Below are positions 35,519 to 45,378 of a stretch of 64,000 nucleotides of DNA, one piece after another. Below the pieces are notes generated by a model that ran no database searches, was not told the origin of the DNA, and saw only the letters and a program-made list of their open reading frames with translations. Where the stretch lies: IMG/VR virus record IMGVR_UViG_3300009158_000001, positions 62,001-126,000 of that record. The stretch is one strand, 5' to 3'. Source of the stretch: a virus. The position numbers were made by a program, and so were the translations under genes. Each line of letters opens with the position of its first letter. Position 1 is the first letter of the stretch.

Positions 35519-37660
35519 CTATTTAATAGTTCGACCGCTAGGTCGTTGGTAGTTGTGTCGTGAGTTAAACACTGGAGCTATTGCTTGTCCCATGTTTCCT
35601 TTTCCGTCTCTAGTAACAATCATATCTCTTTCCCAGGCCCTTCTATCAAGGTCACTGTAGTGTTCTGTTGTCTTTTGGTAAGGACCAGAACCATTTTTCC
35701 TGCTATCTATAGCAGAGTTTCTTTCATTTTGCAAGTGTCTTAGTAACTCGCCACCTGTTAATTTCTTGCCATAAGGATCTTGATTCTGATCATTTAGCAT
35801 TGAATGGCCAAGCGTCTCAGTTATTCCAAAGTTAGAAACCATTCCCTTAGACATAGCTAAAGGTCCTTCTTCTATAGTAAAAGCTACAAGGCTAAGCATA
35901 AATGCGTCCAGAGCATGGTCACCAATGCTAGTATTGTCTTGTCCAAATACAGGAGTTCCGTTTGGCTGACGAGACTTAATAATATAGTTAAGTAGTTGTT
36001 TTCTAAGCAATTCATCTTCAAAGGAAAACCTAACAATCTTGTCTTCAAATCTTCTGACTGCGTTCTCTACTAGAAATGGCTTAGCCGGGTGTTCAACAAT
36101 TCTCCCCGTTGACGGTTCTCTTATAGAAACTTTGCTACCAAAGTCATAAGCCTTTACTTTTCTTTGAACATTAAATTCGTATGTGCCCGCTTTCTGCTGA
36201 GAGGACCACATTTTGAGTGTCTCCCATTGAGTAGCACCGTGTCCTTTGTCAACATAGATATGTTGAGGTTGCCAGAAACTTAAAAGTTCTGTTATTTTCT
36301 GGAGACCTTGCAACTGTGTAAAGTTTTGCTTTGGAACATTTATAATTTCCATTACCTGTAATCCAACTTGCGGATGAAATCCAGTTATACATATCCAAGT
36401 ACCAAAGCTAGTATTCCAGTCAACTCCTAGACTAAATCTAAATCCAGTAAGATCTCCTTTCATTTTTGCTTCTCTCATCTGACTATAACTATAGCCATCC
36501 ATAGCACTAGCAACTAATGGAGCAGCAAAGACGCCATCTGCATTGCTAATAAACATAGCCATGACTTCCTGCAACCAACTGTCACTTGTATACTCGCGCC
36601 TCATTTCGTTTCTTAATGATCTCCAACTAATCTTTGTCTGTGCAAAAGGAGTTTCATCAATAACTGCAGTTGGAAAATAGAATTCTTTCCAGTCTACTGC
36701 TTCTTGGCACCATTCATAAAACTTGCTACGAAGACCACTTGGAGTAGATGCAGCTCTTATTAAGCAATCACTGTGAGACTGTGCAATAGGAAGGATTGTA
36801 GTAAAGTCCTTCTCAGTCATATAATCAACCTCATCAAGAATAATAACGTGGGCATCCTGACCACGGACTGCACTAGCACCATTACTGCCAGTCGTGAATC
36901 CAGAGATAATTGCGCCATTATCAAGTCTTAACTGATGATAAGGTGACTGCTTATATCTAAACTCTTTTTTAAGACTAAGGTTGCTATTAAGCAATTCAAG
37001 TATTCTATTAAATATTGCAGTTACTTGAGAATCAAAAGGGCAACAAACAAGAATCTTGATTCCATTGACTTTCTCTTTTATGTCTTCGTCAAAGTATTCT
37101 CTGATTCGAGTAAAAGCATGAAACAATATTTCAATAGCCAAAGCATCTGACTTCCCAGATCTTCTACCAAACCTATAAACCTTTTTCTTACTTTGACATC
37201 TTAAGGCAATCTCTTGATGTGCTCTAGGTTTCCAGTTAAACATTTTACTAGCAAATGTGACGGGATCAGTATTGATGACTAATGCGTCCTTCTCTTCAGG
37301 TGAAAGTTCACTAGCAAATTCTGAGTACTGTTCTAGGTAGTCCTCTGGTATTAGTGGGCAACTAATCTGAAAAGCATGAGTGGGAAAAGTCTTTGGATCA
37401 GCTTTAACCTTTCTCTTGCTTTCAATGGGATGTGTTGGATAGTCTTTCTTGTATTTCTCAATATGAGATACTTGACAGTTCTGGCATCCTACTGTGCACT
37501 TTGCATTTGTTTTAGTTTTTGTGCGAAGACCATAGTTCTCAATATAATCTTGCAAAAACCCAGAGTCTATTTTTGTCCAGTAGTCTACATAAGAAACATC
37601 TACACTCTCCGTATCAACTTTCTTAAATAGATCTTCTAATTTTAATATTTTATTTTTCAT
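35519..37660 (-). CDS. terL: terminase large subunit (packaging ATPase-nuclease)
   Basis: Drives DNA into the procapsid and cuts it. Visible motifs: Walker A in RFGRRSGKSDA, Walker B in HVIILDEVDYM, a coupling SST-like stretch (RAASTPSG), the RNase H-fold nuclease first Asp in LGVDWNTSFGTW, and the final nuclease Asp in GDHALDAFMLSLV. The N-terminus has a C-x4-C-x2-C patch (CTVGCQNC), uncommon in terminases. I place the start at ATG 37658-37660 (713 aa). It lies one base after the stop of the 1200-residue gene and is translationally coupled; the GTG at 37729 would overlap that gene by 68 bases. The stop is TAG. Confident. Confidence 0.92.
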   Translation of the reverse strand: MKNKILKLEDLFKKVDTESVDVSYVDYWTKIDSGFLQDYIENYGLRTKTKTNAKCTVGCQNCQVSHIEKYKKDYPTHPIESKRKVKADPKTFPTHAFQISCPLIPEDYLEQYSEFASELSPEEKDALVINTDPVTFASKMFNWKPRAHQEIALRCQSKKKVYRFGRRSGKSDALAIEILFHAFTRIREYFDEDIKEKVNGIKILVCCPFDSQVTAIFNRILELLNSNLSLKKEFRYKQSPYHQLRLDNGAIISGFTTGSNGASAVRGQDAHVIILDEVDYMTEKDFTTILPIAQSHSDCLIRAASTPSGLRSKFYEWCQEAVDWKEFYFPTAVIDETPFAQTKISWRSLRNEMRREYTSDSWLQEVMAMFISNADGVFAAPLVASAMDGYSYSQMREAKMKGDLTGFRFSLGVDWNTSFGTWICITGFHPQVGLQVMEIINVPKQNFTQLQGLQKITELLSFWQPQHIYVDKGHGATQWETLKMWSSQQKAGTYEFNVQRKVKAYDFGSKVSIREPSTGRIVEHPAKPFLVENAVRRFEDKIVRFSFEDELLRKQLLNYIIKSRQPNGTPVFGQDNTSIGDHALDAFMLSLVAFTIEEGPLAMSKGMVSNFGITETLGHSMLNDQNQDPYGKKLTGGELLRHLQNERNSAIDSRKNGSGPYQKTTEHYSDLDRRAWERDMIVTRDGKGNMGQAIAPVFNSRHNYQRPSGRTIK

Positions 37661-37661
37661 A

Positions 37662-40600
37662 CTAAAATGATAGCATTTGTCTACTTCCCCAAACCTTTGT
37701 TGTTGTTGCATATCTTGATCTTGGAGCACTTAACATTGATGCTTCACTTCCTAGATGTCTTAAAGTCGAGAATTGAGACTGCTCCATTGCTTTCAAACTC
37801 CGGCCTCTCATTGTAGCAGGAACACTGCCAGAAAAACTTGAGACTCCTTTTGCCCAACTTGTTTTCTGTGATCTCATAGACTGTAAGTATTGATTCCCTT
37901 CGTTTCTGACATCAAAAATCTTAAAAGCAGCATATCCTATACCAACTAGCGCCCCTGCGCCCATTACCCCTGCCGCGCCATTAAGAAGTAGAGTTCCTGC
38001 AACTTTATTAAATATGGCTGCCGAAAGATAGCCAGTAATTGCTCCTTTTATTCCTCCAATCAATCCTTCTTTTTGGTAACCGTGTATAGCATCTTTTGCT
38101 GCAAAATATAAAGACATAGCACCCGGAAACAAAGTGCCAACACCACCCCATCTTGCCAAGAATTTATTTACACTTGAACCTTTTCCGCCTAAAGCTCTAT
38201 AGGCAGTTCGTCTAGTGCCACTGCCAAGTCCTTGTGAGTTCATTATGTAGTGATCCCAAGCTTGGTATAACTCCTTCTCACTCCTAACAGTAGCCCAACC
38301 TTCTATTCCCCCATTTCTTGCAATGCCAGGGGCCGCATACTTTCCTGTGCCATTTGCGTTCCATACTCTACCCCATTTAGTATCGATGACACCGCCAGTA
38401 GTACTTTGTCGTCTAACATATCCCCAGTCGTTAATGACTGATGACATACTGCCAGCAAGTCCTCTAGTAGTTAATTCAAGTTCATTCTCAATAAGAGAAG
38501 CTCTTCCTCCTATGAGATCCCTTCCGGTTGGAATTCTAAATCGAGGTGCTTTGTCTCCTAAAGCTTCCTCAGCAAACTCTCCTATCTTCTTTTCCGATTT
38601 AGCTACCCTAGAAGACCAAGCTTTCCAGCCAGCGATAGCAATACCAGTACCAGCAACCGCTGCAATTACTGGCATAATATTACTGCCTCCTGCGGCCCCT
38701 CCTAATTCTGCAGCTTTTGCAGTTGCGGGTAAACCTACCAGAAGAGCAACCGCACCTCCTGCGCCAAAGATTTTTAAGAATTTACCAAAGAAACCTTTTT
38801 TGCCAGCAACCTCAACAGTCTCTTCAATTGCTGATTCTATTGCGCCTTTGGGAACAGTTCTTTTTACTTTACCAGCTCTAACTCTTTTCTTAAAGTTCTC
38901 AACAGCGTCTCTACCGCTGGCAAAAAAAGATTTCTTAGCATTTGCTTCTTTTGGAAGTAATTCTTCAACATAATCAGGAGCCGTCATTGTATTAACAATT
39001 GAATTCTTATCATAACTATCTGGATTGATATTCAATGCCGGATTTATAGTTGGATCTATAGCCTGAGCAAGAACAAGTGCACCTTTTTCATCTACTGCAT
39101 AAAGTCCTGTCCCATTAGCAATCGCGTGCGTACTGTCATTCATCTTGTGGCCAGGGTTTATATTGAAATAGTGTTGATAGATGGGATGGCCTGCAATGAG
39201 ATCTATATCATCTATAGATGTCACCATAAGAACTCTTAAAACTTCCTGAGCATCTCTTGTAAGTTTGCCTTTGTCAATGTATGCACCAGTCAACATCCAT
39301 TTTAACTCTTGGAGGCCCCTCGCTTTCATAATATCTGGGTCGTCAAGTTGGTTCGTCAACCGAAGATGTCCATAGCGCTCAAAAACTTTATTAACCTTTG
39401 CTTCTATATCGGCCATATGTTCATAAAGGGTTTTTTCTTCACTTGTTTTTATAAGTTCAATGCCAAGATCAGTATTCGCATTTTGATGAAAAATTTCCGA
39501 GCTTATGTGTCTACCCTCATCGCTCCTCACAAAATTATAAGTCTCCTCAGAATTCATAAAATTAGCTGCTGTGGGTTTTCCTGTTGTTGGATTTGGTCTT
39601 CCTCCCAACAACATTCTTACATGCTCTACTTGCTCTACCAGCTTTTGCTGTCTTGGTGACCTCTCTGCGGGTGCCGTCATAAGAATCTTTTCCCATCCAT
39701 GCATTGATTGAGATTGTCTTGTAAACGCTAATCGTCCAGCATTTGTTTCATTAGGCCTATAAAAAAAGGTTAAACGCTGAAACCCGCGTGGTGCAGGCAT
39801 TAACATTCCTCTTTTATTAAATCTTTTATTAATTCTTGATAATTTTAATCTATCTTCAAATTCTTTTATAGGTAAACGAACTGAAGACTCACGAATGGGA
39901 CCATACTTTGCCTTGCGAAGTCTGTCACGTTCAGGATACCTTCCTTCTCTGGTTTTTCTGAAAGATTTAAATTTCTCTTTTCTTTCTTTCTTTAGCCTTT
40001 GAGCTCTTTCTTTCTTTCTTTTTTCTCGTATCTCAAGTTGTTTTTCTTTTGTTTGTCTAGGGTATTTCCTTCGAAGTTTTCTTTTTCTCTCTATTGCCTC
40101 GCTTTGTACCTTTGCTTTGGCCATTTTTTTCTTTCGTCGCTCAAGATCACGAAGCTCTAACCTACGTTCTTGAGATGAAAGTCCGCTATTATTAATCCTG
40201 TCATTCTCATATCTGAGTGTTTGTTCTTCTAAGTACTTACTGTGGGCTTTTTTATTTATAGGCATCCAATCAGTATGTTTTTTAGTATCAAAAGGCTGAT
40301 CAACACCTTCTTTGTCGAGAGCGTGTAAAGCTTTTTTTCTGTCAAATTTTAAAGCTGACCTGTCAAGTACGGCACCAACAGTCCCACCTCTATGATGGCC
40401 TAGGCCATCAACTGTAAAGAAATCATAACCAAGATCTCTTATTGCATCTTGGGTAACTTTATTTTCAAGAGCATACCATTTACCTTGCTGTATTTTCTCT
40501 TGAAGGCTATTGACAGCTCTTTCCCCAAGTGCAGGATTTGTTGATCCCCATTCTCCATCACGTAAAAATTCAGCAGCGGATCCTTCTGCCGACTGGCCAC

Positions 40601-41264
40601 CAGCAGTGGCGCGCCTCATTTCTGCAGTTTCTTCTTTGGTATAAACTTCTCCTCTTAATACAGCGTGAAGTCTATCACTTAACTCTGCAACATGCGTTGG
40701 GTCATGGTGGTTGAAGACTTTTTTTGGACTAACTCGTCCTTCATACATCCATTTTGTATGAAGATTTTCCATGGTCTCCGACCGTAAAAAACTCTGCGAT
40801 GTAAATTCGCTATGACTGACAAAGACTGCATTTGCTGTTCGCGCGCCGCCTGTGTCAAATCCCGCTGCATTTGCTATATTTCCACCGGGTCTTCTTTGAC
40901 CATGGAACACAGGTGTTTCTTCCCAATATTTTTCAATAGTTGGAGGAAAACTTTCTTGTGGATTTGCTCTTACATCTTCTCTTGTTAAACGATAATGATC
41001 CTTTGCTCTTCCCCAGCCAGGAACATCTTCACCAACCATTTGATCTTCAGTCCAGCCAGCATATCTTCTCATTGCAACTTCATGACGTTTCATGGCGGCT
41101 TCGCTGCGCGGTTGAACTTCAGGTCCGACTGGACCAGACTTCAACTGTTGTCGCCAGCTTGAAGGACTCACTGTATCAATGCCCTTCATATAGTCTGGGC
41201 TTAAAACGCTAAGTACTTTTTTTTGCTCTACAGCTTCTTTTCGTCCTATAGGGCGTGTTTTCAT
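37662..41264 (-). CDS. giant internal virion protein with shared C-terminal domain and ART-like N-terminus, 1200 aa
   Basis: Three parts are visible. Residues 115-310 resemble phage ADP-ribosyltransferase-like domains: VFHG at 119-122, NAVFVSHSEF at 145-154, GRVSPKKVFNHHDP at 176-189, GYDFF at 279-283 and AVLDRSALKF at 298-307. This matches the h-x-H/Y-G ... FhS ... GYD ... F/L-D-x-x-x-h-K order. The catalytic Glu cannot be fixed by eye. Residues 340-470 are an extremely Lys/Arg-rich coiled coil. After a hydrophobic Ala/Gly stretch (about 835-890) comes the shared domain, residues 921-1200, also in the next two genes upstream. Likely packaged in and ejected from the virion. AAGGA precedes the ATG; the stop is TAG. 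Confidence 0.5.
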   Translation of the reverse strand: MKTRPIGRKEAVEQKKVLSVLSPDYMKGIDTVSPSSWRQQLKSGPVGPEVQPRSEAAMKRHEVAMRRYAGWTEDQMVGEDVPGWGRAKDHYRLTREDVRANPQESFPPTIEKYWEETPVFHGQRRPGGNIANAAGFDTGGARTANAVFVSHSEFTSQSFLRSETMENLHTKWMYEGRVSPKKVFNHHDPTHVAELSDRLHAVLRGEVYTKEETAEMRRATAGGQSAEGSAAEFLRDGEWGSTNPALGERAVNSLQEKIQQGKWYALENKVTQDAIRDLGYDFFTVDGLGHHRGGTVGAVLDRSALKFDRKKALHALDKEGVDQPFDTKKHTDWMPINKKAHSKYLEEQTLRYENDRINNSGLSSQERRLELRDLERRKKKMAKAKVQSEAIERKRKLRRKYPRQTKEKQLEIREKRKKERAQRLKKERKEKFKSFRKTREGRYPERDRLRKAKYGPIRESSVRLPIKEFEDRLKLSRINKRFNKRGMLMPAPRGFQRLTFFYRPNETNAGRLAFTRQSQSMHGWEKILMTAPAERSPRQQKLVEQVEHVRMLLGGRPNPTTGKPTAANFMNSEETYNFVRSDEGRHISSEIFHQNANTDLGIELIKTSEEKTLYEHMADIEAKVNKVFERYGHLRLTNQLDDPDIMKARGLQELKWMLTGAYIDKGKLTRDAQEVLRVLMVTSIDDIDLIAGHPIYQHYFNINPGHKMNDSTHAIANGTGLYAVDEKGALVLAQAIDPTINPALNINPDSYDKNSIVNTMTAPDYVEELLPKEANAKKSFFASGRDAVENFKKRVRAGKVKRTVPKGAIESAIEETVEVAGKKGFFGKFLKIFGAGGAVALLVGLPATAKAAELGGAAGGSNIMPVIAAVAGTGIAIAGWKAWSSRVAKSEKKIGEFAEEALGDKAPRFRIPTGRDLIGGRASLIENELELTTRGLAGSMSSVINDWGYVRRQSTTGGVIDTKWGRVWNANGTGKYAAPGIARNGGIEGWATVRSEKELYQAWDHYIMNSQGLGSGTRRTAYRALGGKGSSVNKFLARWGGVGTLFPGAMSLYFAAKDAIHGYQKEGLIGGIKGAITGYLSAAIFNKVAGTLLLNGAAGVMGAGALVGIGYAAFKIFDVRNEGNQYLQSMRSQKTSWAKGVSSFSGSVPATMRGRSLKAMEQSQFSTLRHLGSEASMLSAPRSRYATTTKVWGSRQMLSF

Positions 41265-41274
41265 TTTAGTTTCC

Positions 41275-44200
41275 TTAGTAAGACATCATTGGGGAACTAT
41301 TACCCATTATAGTATTACTTGCGTATCTACTTCTAGGTGAGGTAATCATATAGGCTTCATTGCCTAAGCTCTTCATAGAGGAGTACTTTGAATTTTCTAT
41401 TGCCGCAATTGCGCGTTGTCTCATTGTTGCAACAGTTGAACTAGCAATAGACATACTAACATTTGTTGTCCAACTTGTACGTTGTCTGTTGTTTTGCAAA
41501 TATAGATTGCCCTCTGTCATTACCTCAAACATTCTTTTACTTGCGTACCCAACAGCACCAAGAACGCCCAAGGCTGCCGTCCCAGCAATAGGATTAAGTA
41601 ATGCGCTTCCTATTATTCTATTAGTTATAGCTGCCTTTAAGTATCCCTGTGCTGCTCCCGTTATCCCTCCCATAATGCCATTTTTATCATAGCCTTCTAC
41701 CGCATCTTTACCTGCAAAATACAAAGCAATACCTGTAGGAAGAACAGTACCAAATCCGCCCATTCTAGCAAGCCATCTATTTGCACTTGAATTTTTACCG
41801 CCTAAAAGACCATAGGCAAATCTTCTAGTACCAGATCCCAATCCTTTGCTATTAGTTATATAATCGTCCCATTGCGAATAAAGTTCTCTTTTGCCGGAAA
41901 CTCTCATCCATCCTTCTTCTGAAGGAGCAACGTATCTGCCCAATCCCTTTGTAGTCCATGCTCTGCCCCATCTTGTATCAATGGTTCCACCTGTTGCAGA
42001 CTCTCGACGATTAAAGCCCCATTCGTTAATAATGGATGACATGCTACCTGCAAGTCCTTTGGTCGTAAGCTCTAGCTCGCGTTCAATAAAGCCACCTCGA
42101 CTAGAGGCTACGCTCATAATACTTGGAATTTTTCCTAACGCAGAACCAACTGAAGAAGTTAACCTAGATCTTGTTGCTGGATTAATTCTAGAGTAACCAA
42201 ATGCAAGAGCACCAACAGCTGCTATTCCTCCTAGGACTGCAAGTCCTCCTGCTCCTGAGGAAGAACCTGCTGCTGCGCCTAAAGTACTTGCACTTGCAAC
42301 AGAAGGCAAACCAACGCCAACGCCTACGGCAAGTAAAGCTCCAAGTATTCCTTTGTTAGAAAGTTTTTCTCTTATTTCTCCAGCTAATTTCTTTGCGCCC
42401 TTTCTTTTAACAAAATTTCTAACTGCTTCTGAATAGGACCTTCTTACAGCCTTGGCAGTGTCACCTATTTTTAAGACCTGAGGGCCAGTTTCGCCAGAGG
42501 CAGCTCGGCGAAGCGAAGTTGATTCTTCTATCCTGGTGTCCATAGTACGTAAAGAGTCTACGAATTCATCGTACTCGCGGCTATCTCTGAATGAGCCCTG
42601 AAAAGTAGATATAAGCCTTTGCTCGTCTCCAGAAAACTGTAAATTATTCGAGGCTCGGCGATAAACTTTCATTTCATCTGCGTATTGCGCTTTTAAAGCT
42701 TCTGTTTGTCCAAAATCTCCTCTAGCCTGTGCTTCTTTTATTGCTTCTGTAGGAGCAACAGGCTGAGTGGGTAACTCCGCACCATACAGTAATTTTTCAA
42801 ATTCTTTTTTAAAAGCTATGACTTCTTCATCATTTGCTAGCTCTGACTCTTTCCATTTTATAGGATTATCCAGTATAGCCTCATCAGTGCCTGGTATATA
42901 GTCTTCAGGATGCTTAACTTTACCAGCATAGTAATCGTGCAAAGTTTCTTCAAGTTCTTTCCAACCTACAGGGTCTGCTTCAAATATCTCAGGACTTAGT
43001 CTGGCTTGATCGCCAATATTGTCATATAGAATATCCCATGTCTCAGTCTCAGGATTATGTTTCCATATTCTAACTGGATCAGCAAGAGTAGGCGTTCTTG
43101 GAGGCACCATTGAGTCGGGATTCGGAACTTCTTTTTGGTGCATACTAAGCCACGTACTTTCGTCGTACGCTGACTCAATTAAAATATTTCCTTTTGCAAT
43201 CCTATGATCTGGGTCGCTAGAAGTAAACTGGTCACGAATATATGGAGACAGCCTTGCACCTGGGCTTTTAAAATTTCTTGGCGCAGTTCCACTCGGCCCA
43301 TAGCCAAATTCGGGAGTTCCTTTTGCAAAATAAGGATCTGGTGCAATTCCCCCCTTCAAGGTTACTGATCTTGGTCCAAAAGAATCACGCTCTGCCATTA
43401 ATCCCTGAACGCCACTGCCCCCAGCAAGAGGATCAACGCCAATAATAGTTGCTTTCTCTGGACTTAATTTCCCAGCCTTAACAGCTTTAATATCCTCAAG
43501 TAAATCTTGAGCCCCATGCTCATCAGTAAATCGATAAGCTCTGTCTTCTCGAAATAAAATATCAAAATCAGCTAGTGGAGCAGACGTGCCATGGGCTGCT
43601 CCAGCGGCCGCAGCCGAGTATATTCTTTGATTAGTCTTAGCAATTCTAGTAAGGTTAGTATATTGGCTATTAGCGGGGCCAATGCTAGTAATTTGAGGTT
43701 CAGCTTTTGTCCATTCTGACAAATGCTCTGCAAAGATTTGGCTATTCAAAAACTCAGGAAAAGTTTCCTGTCTCTTATCAGTAAACCTATGAAGTATGCC
43801 TTGCCATCTGTTATTTTCACCTCTACCAAAAAGAGCAAATCCAGGAGATGGAACATTGGCGGTATTTGGATCAATCCCTGCTGTTCGAAGTTTAATATCT
43901 TCTATGCCTGGCGTGTCAAACTGAATAAGAGCTGAACCATATGTTGGGTCTGCTAAAAGTGCCTCACTAGCAATTGGCTTACCTTTTGATACAGTAGCCA
44001 TGATTTCTTGGACACGTGGATCTCGAAAATTCAACTCTCCTGAATTTTCTATCATAGAGTCAAGAAAACCTTGATGAGCATAGGCATAATGTCTTTCTGG
44101 AGTATATAAAAGATTATCAGGTAATCTTTCACCCCCTAGAGCAAGGTCTCCGCCTCGACGTAAGCCAAGATTATACTCGCTTAAAGCTTGGTTTGTTCCA

Positions 44201-44460
44201 AAGAGAGGTTTTCCATATGCAGCTTCTAATTCACGCTCTGTCTTTGCAAACGCCGCCGCAAATCCCTCTCTGCCTTCATCGTATCTTGATGCATAAGGAA
44301 TATCAATTCCTCTGTGCACACTACTTGAATCAAGTGACGAGAAATCACCAAGATTACTGGTAAACGAACGCTTATATAAGTTGAATTTAGGTAGATGGCC
44401 CTGCAATTGGGCAATCGTCTCAGGACTCAACATCCTTGGACCTTTTTTTATTTGACTCAT
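41275..44460 (-). CDS. giant internal virion protein with shared C-terminal domain, 1061 aa
   Basis: Residues 788-1061 are the shared domain (GFIERELELTTKGLAGSMSS, GLGSGTRRFAYGLLGGKNSS, LALYFAGKDAVEGYDKNG-like and a Gly/Ala membrane-like stretch), ending SPMMSY. The N-terminal 690 residues differ from those of the sister genes and are not recognised. They include SSVHRGIDIPYASRYDEG near residue 45, which could be a degenerate ART-type R-motif, but that is weak. A hydrophobic glycine-zipper stretch lies near 715-765. AGGAG stands five bases before the ATG. It is probably a capsid-internal or ejected protein with a variable N-terminal cargo. Confidence 0.45.
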   Translation of the reverse strand: MSQIKKGPRMLSPETIAQLQGHLPKFNLYKRSFTSNLGDFSSLDSSSVHRGIDIPYASRYDEGREGFAAAFAKTERELEAAYGKPLFGTNQALSEYNLGLRRGGDLALGGERLPDNLLYTPERHYAYAHQGFLDSMIENSGELNFRDPRVQEIMATVSKGKPIASEALLADPTYGSALIQFDTPGIEDIKLRTAGIDPNTANVPSPGFALFGRGENNRWQGILHRFTDKRQETFPEFLNSQIFAEHLSEWTKAEPQITSIGPANSQYTNLTRIAKTNQRIYSAAAAGAAHGTSAPLADFDILFREDRAYRFTDEHGAQDLLEDIKAVKAGKLSPEKATIIGVDPLAGGSGVQGLMAERDSFGPRSVTLKGGIAPDPYFAKGTPEFGYGPSGTAPRNFKSPGARLSPYIRDQFTSSDPDHRIAKGNILIESAYDESTWLSMHQKEVPNPDSMVPPRTPTLADPVRIWKHNPETETWDILYDNIGDQARLSPEIFEADPVGWKELEETLHDYYAGKVKHPEDYIPGTDEAILDNPIKWKESELANDEEVIAFKKEFEKLLYGAELPTQPVAPTEAIKEAQARGDFGQTEALKAQYADEMKVYRRASNNLQFSGDEQRLISTFQGSFRDSREYDEFVDSLRTMDTRIEESTSLRRAASGETGPQVLKIGDTAKAVRRSYSEAVRNFVKRKGAKKLAGEIREKLSNKGILGALLAVGVGVGLPSVASASTLGAAAGSSSGAGGLAVLGGIAAVGALAFGYSRINPATRSRLTSSVGSALGKIPSIMSVASSRGGFIERELELTTKGLAGSMSSIINEWGFNRRESATGGTIDTRWGRAWTTKGLGRYVAPSEEGWMRVSGKRELYSQWDDYITNSKGLGSGTRRFAYGLLGGKNSSANRWLARMGGFGTVLPTGIALYFAGKDAVEGYDKNGIMGGITGAAQGYLKAAITNRIIGSALLNPIAGTAALGVLGAVGYASKRMFEVMTEGNLYLQNNRQRTSWTTNVSMSIASSTVATMRQRAIAAIENSKYSSMKSLGNEAYMITSPRSRYASNTIMGNSSPMMSY

Positions 44461-44471
44461 CTAATCTCCTA

Positions 44472-45377
44472 TTAGTAAGAAATCATAGAGTGAGTATTGC
44501 TTAGTATAGTATTGTTTCCATACCTACCTCTTGGAGCAGTAGCCATATAAGCCTCATTTCCTAGACCTCTCATAGAAGAGTATCTTGAGTTTTCTACTGC
44601 AGCTATACTTCTTTGTTTCTGCATTTGGGCATTAGAACTAATCATGGCTGATCCTGGTCCGCGCTTCCAACTGACTAAATTCATTTTTCCCATTTTTAAA
44701 TAGTCATTGCCATCATTCAAGACACCAAGAACTCTATTGCCTGCATATCCTGCTCCAATAAGTAAACCACCTGCTACTGTGGCCCGCAAAGGATTCATAA
44801 GAGCACTGCCAATAATTCTATTAACAATTGCCATACTAACATAACCTTTTGCAGCCCCTATTAATCCACCAACAATTCCATCCTTCTTGTAACCTTCCAT
44901 AGCATCTTGCGATGCAAAATACAAAGATACGGCAGGAGGAAGTATTGTTGAGAAACCTCCACCAATTGCAAGGAATTTATTTACACTAGAACCTTTGCCA
45001 CCTAAGGCCCTATAAGCGACTCGTCTGGTGCCAGTTCCAAATCCTTGACTATTCATAATATAATCGTCCCAGGCCGTGTAAAGTTCTTTCTTACTTAAAC
45101 CTCGTCTCCAAACTGTTTCTGATCCTTGTTGCACTACAGGAGCAACATAATTATTTTGGCGAAAACCTCCATTTCTTGACCATCTTCTACCAAAATGGGC
45201 ATTAAAATGACTACCATCTGCGCCCATACGACGATTAAAACCCCAATCATTAATGACAGAAGACATTGCTCCTGCCAATCCTTTTGTTGTAAGTTCTAGT
45301 TCATTTTCAATAAAGCTAGCACGAGAGTTGAAATTATCATTAATCCACTGCCTTTGCGTTTCAAATCTTCTTGCCAT
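44472..45377 (-). CDS. stand-alone copy of the shared virion C-terminal domain, 301 aa
   Basis: Almost the whole protein (residues 19-301) is the domain found at the C-termini of the 1061- and 1200-residue proteins downstream. It shows SFIENELELTTKGLAGAMSS, then WDDYIMNSQGFGTGTRR, ALGGKGSSVNKFLA, LYFASQDAMEGYKKDG, two Gly/Ala hydrophobic segments (residues about 170-215), and a C-terminal SMRGLGNEAYMATAPRGRY ... MISY. This shows the domain is an independent folding unit. Two hydrophobic segments suggest membrane or scaffold interaction. It may act as the core of a multi-protein internal body while its sisters add functional heads. GAAGAGG precedes the ATG. Confidence 0.5.
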   Translation of the reverse strand: MARRFETQRQWINDNFNSRASFIENELELTTKGLAGAMSSVINDWGFNRRMGADGSHFNAHFGRRWSRNGGFRQNNYVAPVVQQGSETVWRRGLSKKELYTAWDDYIMNSQGFGTGTRRVAYRALGGKGSSVNKFLAIGGGFSTILPPAVSLYFASQDAMEGYKKDGIVGGLIGAAKGYVSMAIVNRIIGSALMNPLRATVAGGLLIGAGYAGNRVLGVLNDGNDYLKMGKMNLVSWKRGPGSAMISSNAQMQKQRSIAAVENSRYSSMRGLGNEAYMATAPRGRYGNNTILSNTHSMISY

Positions 45378-45378
45378 C

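Noticed and set aside
37661-37729. GTG start at 37729 for the terminase
   Set aside because: It would overlap the preceding gene by 68 bases; ATG at 37660, one base after that gene's stop, fits coupling better.
43400-44340. ART-type domain at the N-terminus of the 1061-residue protein
   Set aside because: Only VHRG resembles an ART R-motif; the later elements seen in the 1200-residue sister are missing.
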